64,000 bases of DNA, taken from assembly GCA_026874595.1 (NCBI GenBank), contig CM049311.1, positions 36,433,176-36,497,175 on the forward strand, read 5' to 3'. This stretch comes from Sipunculus nudus (taxonomy: Eukaryota > Annelida > Sipuncula > Golfingiida > Sipunculidae). Position 1 is the first letter of the stretch. Each line of letters begins with the position of its first letter. The notes beneath the pieces are model-generated. The model was not told the DNA's origin and did not search any database. It was given only the letters and a program-made list of their open reading frames with translations. Position numbers and translations under genes: made by a program. Of the stretch, positions 56,070 through 64,000 are shown piece by piece.

Positions 56070-58680
56070 GAGCATCCCAAATAGTAGACTGGCGTAGACT
56101 TGCATTATTCAGAATGCAGATTTCCAGTTTCTGTATTTTGTTATGTTAAATAAAATATCAGAGTTAAAGAATGTGTAAGGCCGAAAAAAATTAATGGTTC
56201 TCAGACACTGCCCGCGTCAATTTTATCCCCCGCATCAATTGTTTTAATTTTATTTTCATCTTGCAAGAATATAAAATAATACAATTTTTATAAGATTTCT
56301 TTGTAGGTGATATCAGACTATAAAAACTCAATCCCATCCTATCCTATCTTTTGTTTTGTAGGGTTTTTATCTGTTAAGCAAAAAGAAATATGTTATGATC
56401 ATGCTTTGCCCTGAATAAATGCAATTTTTATCGAAATATACAAAAAAGGGTAAAAAAACAAAAACAAACCAAAAAAAAAAAAAAAAAAATCGCACGCCCG
56501 CACTGAATTCTGGTAAAAATAGTGGTTGAAAGGCATAGTTGTTTTTGCCTTATACTTGATCTTTTTAGGCCGCCACAAAAATAGAAATTGTTGCGTCGAT
56601 TGTTGCCGATCATTTATTAATTGCTGATCTTTATGCTAGGTCTTTATGTCAAACGATATCACCCAATTATCCCTAAAAATATAAGGAAAAAATTATGTTG
56701 TTCAAATGATTTACATTAAAAAATACAGCACATTTAAAAAAAAAGAATTTCCGCAGGGAAACAAATTTCAAATTAATTCGCCAAGACCGGTAAAAAGTTT
56801 ACTCGATATTTTATTGTCTCTGAGTATGTTAAACAGTTTGTTGGGCATGTTGGGTATGATTCTGTTTCAGCATATCTCCCAGGAGAGTAGATTTAAAATA
56901 TGAGGAGAATATAAAACTTTCCTAGATTGTCTAGACCGAGCCCATATTGATTTCTTCAAGTGTTAATAATTCCCTGACCCGATCTTAATAATTACACAGC
57001 AGCATTCAACATTCAGACCCATTCCCGTTTGACGTGAGACAATCATGCACTTTTTTGGGTTCTTTATCAATTATAATTGCTCCGTATTGATGTGTTGTCA
57101 TTTTCTCAAATATCCAGATTAATAGTTATTAAACAAAACGCTTAAATGTGATAATGTGAATAACACCTGTACGTTTTTCAAAGAAAAAAAAATAATGTAA
57201 TTTAAATTTACATAAAATTAAAGTTTCACGAATGCAAAAGGGCGTTTGTTTAATGTAATCAAACAAAATAAAAAATCATTTAATTTAAATTTACTTGGAA
57301 TTAAAATTGAGCAAATTCAGAGAACTGAGATATGGCACAACTGGTACTTGATGTACGCTTGAAATATGCTGACGTTTTCATTTTCAATGTTTCTCGTACT
57401 TCAAAAACCAGATTTCTTACTTGACAGAAATAGTTGTACTAAGTTTCTGCAGCCGGGATTATGTTAAACAACAACTCACGGTATGTGATACCCTGATTTC
57501 TCCTCCAAATTACCAAGGCGTGTTTCAATGTTGACCCAGACGTCACCGATACCAGGAAAATTATTACCCGGCATGCCTTGCGGGTATCAATAGTCAGGCG
57601 ACACAATAAGAGTGACATACGATTGTCGGGTGAGACATGGGGATATGTATTTCAGGAAAGAACACGGTTAAAAAACTTATTTTGGTATTAGGCAACGGAA
57701 GTAGGATGACATATCTATGCGTAAGATAATACGGTAAACTGTAGCTGGAACTGAGGTTGAAAAGAATTTTTTTAAGAGGACTCATTTATATACAAGGAAT
57801 GTTAAATGCTCATGAAATAAAGTGTCTTCTTTTTGAAATATTATTGCAGCTGCCAGGATTTGTTCTAAAACCGTTGTTTATTCCTGTATACGCGTGCCCC
57901 CGGTGTGATCGATGGCTCATAACATAAGCATAGCGCGTATGATACCTAGTGGCTGTTCTGCGTATTCGGAAATCATGATTTCATGAAATCAGCAAAAACT
58001 CGTACATTTTTAAGTTTCTTCTTAAATGTTTATTTTCATTGTTTCGAAGTTATCGTGCATGCGTAAGTGTGGCCTATGATCACACAGTTTTGTTATGCTA
58101 AACAGACACACTGGGGACTGTGTTTACTCACACACAGAACCATAACGTACAACACATGAGAAATGAGAAAGCCTATCCGTGTAACAGGATAGTTTTGCTG
58201 GAAAACTTTTGTATTTATCCGAGATGAACTAACAGCCGTAGATAAAATTATCCTAAAAGAGAATTTACATATACACTGTCAGTGACATGGGGCATCATTC
58301 GACCTACCAGAAAAGGCCACGTCCTGAAGAAGTACACGCAAAGCAATCGAGAACTAATTTTTTAACATGAATTATAAAGTTCATGATATCTTCAAGGAGT
58401 GAGAGTTACAAAATATGGATGAAGAGGAGTTTAAACATATATAAACATAGGCGAGAGAACGGTCATCAAAACAATAAACAAAATAATTATTCGCTGCACC
58501 GAATATTCACGATAATTTTGTTTTTTAATTATCGAAAAGTCTCCAGGTATTTCCTTTTGATGCTCTTACACGGATCCCTTGAAAGAACTGATTACATGTA
58601 ATTAAAAATAAAGTTAATCGAAATTACATTAAAATATTAAACTTTATTTACTTTATTTGTTTATTTTAAATAGTTATAAC
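56070..58680. other. Non-coding stretch, nothing recognised
   Basis: AT-rich with A-homopolymers (for example 56470-56489). No exon or repeat family. Confidence 0.45.
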
Positions 58681-58700
58681 AACACAACGATTCTCTCTTC

Positions 58701-59262
58701 ATGGCTCGGGTAGTGGCTTTTCAGACAAAGTATTTGTCCTTGCTGAGGGAGCAGTGCATGGCTCGGGTAGTGGCTTTCAGTATGCAGCAGTTTGTAGGGG
58801 TGGAGTAAACCTGGGAACCCGGAGAAAACCATCGGCCTTGGATGGGTGATTAAAACTCGCTAGTGTATAGAGCCAGGCGTTTTACAACACGATTGCTTGT
58901 ACAACTAGCTAACTGTCATTTAATATGACTAATGCGCTCGGGTGGTCATAGAAATCTGTTTTATCCACCGCATTTTACAATATCCGTCAACAATTTATTT
59001 ACCACCAACAACGCCCGGTCAGTGTTTCAACTGAAACAAACTCCCTATCGGAGTGCATTAATATCCATCAATTCGACGTATGTATGTCGATATGTCTAAG
59101 CGTCATGTTTTCCTGGATACACAACTTCAGCTTACATACCTGGTATTGAGGACTTGATTAATAACTCAACTTCATGAGTCCGACAAGTTGTCCCATATGT
59201 ATACTCTAAACATGATGGCTTCACTGACAAAGTATTTGTCCTTGCTGAGGGAGCAGTGCTTG
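58701..59262. repeat. Mosaic of short duplicated blocks
   Basis: A 34-bp block starting GACAAAGTATTTGTCCTTGC is identical at 58724-58757 and 59226-59259. ATGGCTCGGGTAGTGGCTTT occurs twice (58701 and 58758). GGGAACCCGGAGAAAACC (about 58812) resembles a motif seen in dispersed repeats of many animals. It is probably the remains of a mobile element of unknown type. Confidence 0.55.
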
Positions 59263-59269
59263 GGCCTCG

Positions 59270-60845
59270 CTCCGTCATCTATAGCCACAACAGTCGGGGT
59301 ATCGTCGCTGTGATTGAGTAGCCCGCCCTGGGGATTTCCTGCCCTGCTTCAATTCATCCAGATTATCTCATTTTTTCACCATGTTCTGAACATCGCGTAA
59401 GGAAATTGCTCATTCATTTTATATGTGCTTTGCGTGACTTTCAATTCTAATCCTGAAATGCAGTCATTATATACAACCCTAATTTAATGTTTCTATCAAG
59501 TTGACTACATTCTGGTGCCACGCAGAATTTTTTTAGTCGTGTAAGTAAGAGATGATTTACTAACAGTCTGACAAAGGTAAGCAAGTGAACCTTGAGTGCT
59601 ATACTCTAAAACTATTCTTTTAACAAGTTGTCAAATACAATTATTCTTTTAACAACACAAACTATTAAATGATGAATATATGAGGATTTAAAGCCAGCTA
59701 TTTACGTGCCTTATATATAGACATATTGTAGTTTCTGGCTTACTCTGAGTAAATATTAATGAACTGTATCTATTTTTTAACTGTATCTTATTCCTGCTCA
59801 GAAAGCTTCTCATAACGTCTCTGTGATTGTTCATGATGTGAGCTTGTTTATGTAAAAGGTGTTAAAAAATACAGTACATATGCCTATGCATGTTGCAAAA
59901 TATTAATACATGTGGCTTACTGCATATTTTCGGAAGTTGAAATGTCACTTTATTTATTGGTGGTGTATTTGTGTTTGTTTCTTTGTTTGGTTAGGCCGAC
60001 ACATTTATCTTATTCCGGTGACTTCTGCTATGGATTTATCATTGATCATATTTATTTATATAGACTTTCTACCGACAAGGAGGCTAATTTAATATTTTTT
60101 TAATTAAAACTCATTTTTACACTAAGTTATATAGACTATTCCAAACAATCATTTGTTCCATAATCCAAATTGTTATCATGATAATTAAAGAGAAGGGGGG
60201 ATAATAAATGTAAAAAAAAATTCTGGAAATGACTGTATGTATTTAATGATAAGGTTATTATTAAATACATACTGGAAGCCAGATGTGAGATATACCGCGC
60301 GTTTTGTAAAAATCAAATTTGTCCATTAATTTTCAAAGTATTGAACCAAAAACAACTAACTAATATTCAAATAAACTAGCTTTAATAGAGTATATTCTAA
60401 AATATACAAATATGTTTATATCATAGGAGCTTTAGATTTAAAAGCAGATTTGATGCAAGGTAGTTTGATATGACACCCTTGCATTAGTTTTGTGTGGTAT
60501 GAGGACTTAAACAGGCAGCGCTAGCTTGTATGTTTTTTTTTCAGTAACATTTGATCTCGGGCCTTGTTGACTGTTGAGGGGATATTAGGTGTCTCCGTGC
60601 ATTTTAGAGAAAAAAGAAGAGTCAAATCACAAATGGGCACAAAAAGGTAAGTCGAACCATAAACAGCTCTATAGAATCTCATAACAACACAGCTTACGAA
60701 TGATTTAAAGCTCAAGGGCTTATTTCATGCATGATATCTGTCTAGATATATTAGAAAATCAATATCAAAAGTGTAGTATCTGCAAATAATTTACGCACCT
60801 GTGCCCCATCCGTGAATACAGGACTCAGTATTAGACAATTATATT
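59270..60845. other. Non-coding stretch, nothing recognised
   Basis: AT-rich with no recognised gene or repeat. Confidence 0.45.
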
Positions 60846-60847
60846 CG

Positions 60848-61000
60848 ACTGATAGACCTGCTGTGAGTCGTGACAAAAGTCATACGGGGACCTGCACTGT
60901 CACGACCATCCAACCGATTGCATCGATAAAGTTGTAAAAAACGATAATTTAGTCTAAACAGGAAAAAAAAATACATGAACGTTCAAACCAGAGTGTAAAT
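60848..61000 (+). repeat. Diverged relative of the 39.7-41.6 kb unit
   Basis: GAGTCGTGACAAAAGTCATACGGGG...TGCACTG...GCATCGAT aligns with GAGTTGTGACACAAGCCATACGGG...TGCACTG...GTATCGAG of the tandem unit, at roughly 70 percent by eye. Confidence 0.5.
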
Positions 61001-61262
61001 TTACTTAGATATTAGTTTCAGGATTTAAAAAAAACTTCTACTTAAATGTTCTCTTTATGATTTTAAAAGAAAATGTTTGTTTTAAGTATTTTTTGAGTAT
61101 TTGTAGATCTAAAGACGTGAAGTGCAGTCTGTGCTTTCGACATAAACTTCGGGAACTAGAAACAACCGATTGTTATATGAAATTAACCTGCACAGAACAT
61201 CCTAAGAACATATTACCCAGAAAAGTAGTCTTGGTTCCATTTTCCCCGTGGGGAAAAAACAG

Positions 61263-61337
61263 GAACCTCTATTCTATATATGTGTATATATATGTATATG
61301 TATATATGTGTATATATAATATGTATATATAATATGA

Positions 61338-61411
<74 letters not shown>
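61263..61411. repeat. TA/TG tract ending in (TA)n
   Basis: Mixed TATG/TGTA repeats to 61337, followed by 74 bp of pure TA at 61338-61411. Open frames across it are by-products. Confidence 0.95.
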
Positions 61412-61413
<2 letters not shown>

Positions 61414-61414
61414 G

Positions 61415-63620
61415 CGAAAACCGTTTGGATTTATTTTCGCAGGCCCCCCTGAGAGCAAAACTATCGATTCCGTGTTTTCTTACTTTATCTTTTTTTTTCT
61501 TTCTTCCGTCGGATTTTTCTCTAGCACTCAAATATGGCTGATTAAAACAACTGACCTTTGGGCACGATAATAGTAACAGGTGAAAGTTTGATTTAAGTGT
61601 CTATTTATGAGCTTGACCCTATTTCCAAATTCCACACACTTTATCCAATTCCCCATAACCACTCAGTTTTACTGGTAATTTCGCCAGATCTGACTTACCA
61701 AGACATGCAAGATTAATTATCACAGGTGATGAATTTTCAAGTAATATTTAATTATTACATTGTCCTTATTTTCATGTTACACAGCCTCTGTTATTGCCCA
61801 ATTGCGGATAACGGAAGGATGTATGGGAGGGGGCGGCTTTCCTCACCAATTGCAGACATCTTTTTTTAAAGAATTTGCATGCCATGAACGTTCCCTGGCT
61901 TGCTGCTCGATTAAAGCCTTCTCCGGTAAAGCGACGTCCTAAGCACATATCTCTGAGACAGTTGGATCGAATTGTCCTGGTGGAAACGTCCTTAAATAGG
62001 CGGAAGCATGTCTGATACAAAAGGAAACCGGGTGTACGTGCGAAAAGTACAGCATGGCACAGTATTGACCGCTAGCGGGGCGTGTGGCTGCGTAAAGTCG
62101 GGGCCTTTCTGGTACCTTATAAGGACGTGTGTCGGTGTGAATAATTCAAAATGCGCTCATATAGGGAACCGTTATGCCTTGCCATGGAGTTATTGTTTCT
62201 TCAGCTGGCCCCACTTCCATCAACTGTGTGCTAATCCATATCCCTTCAACTTTATCCAGGGTTTCTTTTTACTGAAAAACAAAAACCCTGTTTTACTGAC
62301 ATTTTGTATAATATTCAGTTCATTTAAGATTCTAAAAGTTTTAAAAAAAAGTTGAGAATATAACTTTTGAAAGATAAGAACATATTTTTTTCAAAAGTAA
62401 AGCTATCGACTTGAAGTGCACATAAAATTAACAAAGAAATGCTCTTTAAATTGTTCTTCTTTTGATGTAGTAAACTAATCCTACATGTGTAGCTAGCTAA
62501 CACTTATATGATATACAACTTTTTTTTTATTATAGACAGGGCATAAATAATTAATAACATAAACCTAATGTAATTAACCTATGTCGTGTGTTTAAAGGAA
62601 AGGCCAGCGACTTGCGACATCTGGGCCGGAGATCCATTGATATAATCTTATGAAAAGCTTAGTAGATTTAATTATCTCTTCAAGAGAAACAGGTAAACTG
62701 ATCATTAGGAGCGTGATCTGATCTAGAGTTCACGTGATTTTTATCCAATAATGAATCTGTACATGTCCTATGTCCATGGGTTGTCTTACTAATTAGAGTC
62801 AGAAAAATAACCCAGAAGCGCAGGTGCGGCATTAGATTAGTTAATTTCAAAAGGCCAAGTTTCTGTAGAGAACACCAACATGCTTTTGAAAACTGTCTTG
62901 GTAGATCTCCTAGGTTATTATTACGAGCTTCTGTTTAGTAAGGTATATCAGGTTTGTAATCAGCATTTACTCGTTTCATTTTCAGTGGTGTAAAGTGTCA
63001 GAAAAGTCCTTGTCAATATGGTTTAGAATTCTACACAAATCCAAGTTTAATTCATGTAGACATAACGAAGAACACGTATATTGTCTGTATATCACAGCAT
63101 GATAAAGACACCCACCTTGAGTGTCCCGATTTTTAACCAAACTGTTCCTTCGTTCTCACAGCAATGGTTTAAAGTCGGGGGAATATTAAGCTGACGTTTA
63201 TCGGCATCGGAAAATGACGTCCGCCAATAGGGACGCCAATAATTTCTTTCTGCGCGATCTCAAGATCAAAAGGGCGACAGCAAGATCACCTATAAACCCG
63301 ACAAATGTCTTTCCTGTATTTTTACTAAGCCGGCGCCGATCTTGACGTACCATTTCGTCGAAATTCGTTGACATAACAAAGGAATCTGCCGTAGCACGGG
63401 GCAAAAATTGTGTTGAAGACAGTCTATTTTTATTAACCTACGATTTTTTCGTAATTCAAAATTGGCATATTATACAGTACTATATAATAACGTACATTCA
63501 AAGAAGTATTCCCAGAAACATATTTCATCAAGTTCACCACCGCAAACATAAGGTCCTTTATTTGAAAACGTGTGCAGAATCTGTTAACAAAGTGTCAAAC
63601 TTCTGGCTACCCCCCATTTT
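61415..63620. other. Non-coding stretch with scattered motifs
   Basis: TAAT/ATTA cores are frequent at 62640-62850. TGACGTCC and GCCAAT motifs lie near 63215-63240. A 115-codon frame at 62008-62355 has no recognisable domain. I see no supported gene. Confidence 0.35.
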
Positions 63621-63625
63621 AACCC

Positions 63626-63628
<3 letters not shown>

Positions 63629-63679
<51 letters not shown>
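63629..63679. repeat. (TA)n microsatellite
   Basis: About 50 bp of TA. Confidence 0.95.
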
Positions 63680-63686
<7 letters not shown>

Positions 63687-64000
63687 AAGAATGAAGTATG
63701 AAGAATTAAATAATCCCAGGGTGTTTATTGGATTGATTCCTTTCGTACATTAGATAAAAGTACATGGCAAATCACTTAAAAACATCGAAAGATTTAACCT
63801 ACTATTTGAAAAATCTAAAAGAAATATAACCATTATGAATACAGATGAAGTTGATCCAAATGAAATCAAAATCTTTTTTTGGAACGTAGTAACACGTATA
63901 TGGAGTTATCTCTTCATTGATATGTTTTATGAAGACAGCAACTGGTATTTTATTAATGCACACATTAAAAAATATCTAACAAAAACAGTTTATAACATTT
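63680..64000. other. Non-coding edge of the window
   Basis: AT-rich. The + strand is fairly open near the edge (AAAATCTAAAAGAAATATAA region), but no motif supports an exon. Confidence 0.3.

Noticed and set aside
61240-61257. Palindrome TTTTCCCCGTGGGGAAAA
   Set aside because: A single short palindrome without context; it could arise by chance or be a half NF-kB-like site.
62008-62355. 115-codon open frame as a gene
   Set aside because: No domain, signal peptide or splice context, and the C-terminal part is an AT-driven hydrophobic run.

Overview
Organism and general character. The window is AT-rich, non-coding eukaryotic DNA, most likely from a marine invertebrate. A mollusc or another lophotrochozoan is my guess; this is inference only. 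The evidence is about ten (TA)n arrays, tRNA-derived SINEs, a CR1/L2-type LINE tail with a (TAA)n end, hAT-type short elements, and no open reading frame that looks like a conserved protein exon. All long open frames lie in low-complexity repeats or inside mobile elements. I found no gene and no intact tRNA or rRNA gene. The window is intergenic or intronic.

Layout. 0-10 kb: a cluster of CTCF-like sites (491-599), an LTR-like element lying inside a TA array (2106-2904), an NRF1/CCAAT patch (5.14 kb), a tRNA-like SINE head (7.1 kb) and a 23-bp minisatellite (8.4 kb). 10-22 kb: SINE family A copies at 10.5 and 20 kb, a hAT-like MITE (11.1 kb), a plain non-coding block (11.4-17.3 kb), a 21-bp CGTACG minisatellite with an inverted leading unit (17.4 kb) and a promoter-like patch (21.1 kb). 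22-30 kb: dispersed family C, a LINE 3' end (24.1-24.75 kb), a second, inverted copy of the LTR-like element again bounded by TA repeats (24964-25671), a hairpin next to a TA array (27.3 kb), and two adjacent SINEs (28.6-29.2 kb). 30-37 kb: a small hAT-like element, a 2.8-kb hAT-like interval that encloses a foldback-like element, and a compact tandem LTR element with tRNA-like LTRs (36286-36947). 37-46 kb: a long (CT)n tract, a 0.92-kb tandem duplication, a fourth SINE A copy, and a GATA/ETS/TCF cluster. 47-52 kb: a candidate CACTA-like element with ten copies of a 16-bp motif, interrupted by a 1.8-kb element with TTAA duplications. 52-64 kb: a reverse transcriptase scrap, a CRE-CRE-TATA promoter-like region followed by a tRNA-like hairpin (53.5-53.8 kb), two more family C copies and plain AT-rich DNA.

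Main points. The strongest candidate for something undescribed is 36286-36947. It has three short LTRs (131, 156 and 136 bp) that each carry tRNA-type A-box and B-box sequences. The LTRs are separated by two about 120-bp internal segments, each with a tRNA-Pro-type primer site and a purine tract. This is the layout of a terminal-repeat retrotransposon in miniature (TRIM) with a pol III promoter in its LTR. Next are the promoter/tRNA-like hairpin at 53.6 kb, the nested pair of DNA elements at 47.3-52.1 kb, and the foldback-like element at 32.3-33.3 kb. No database search could be run, so novelty is unproven for all of them.
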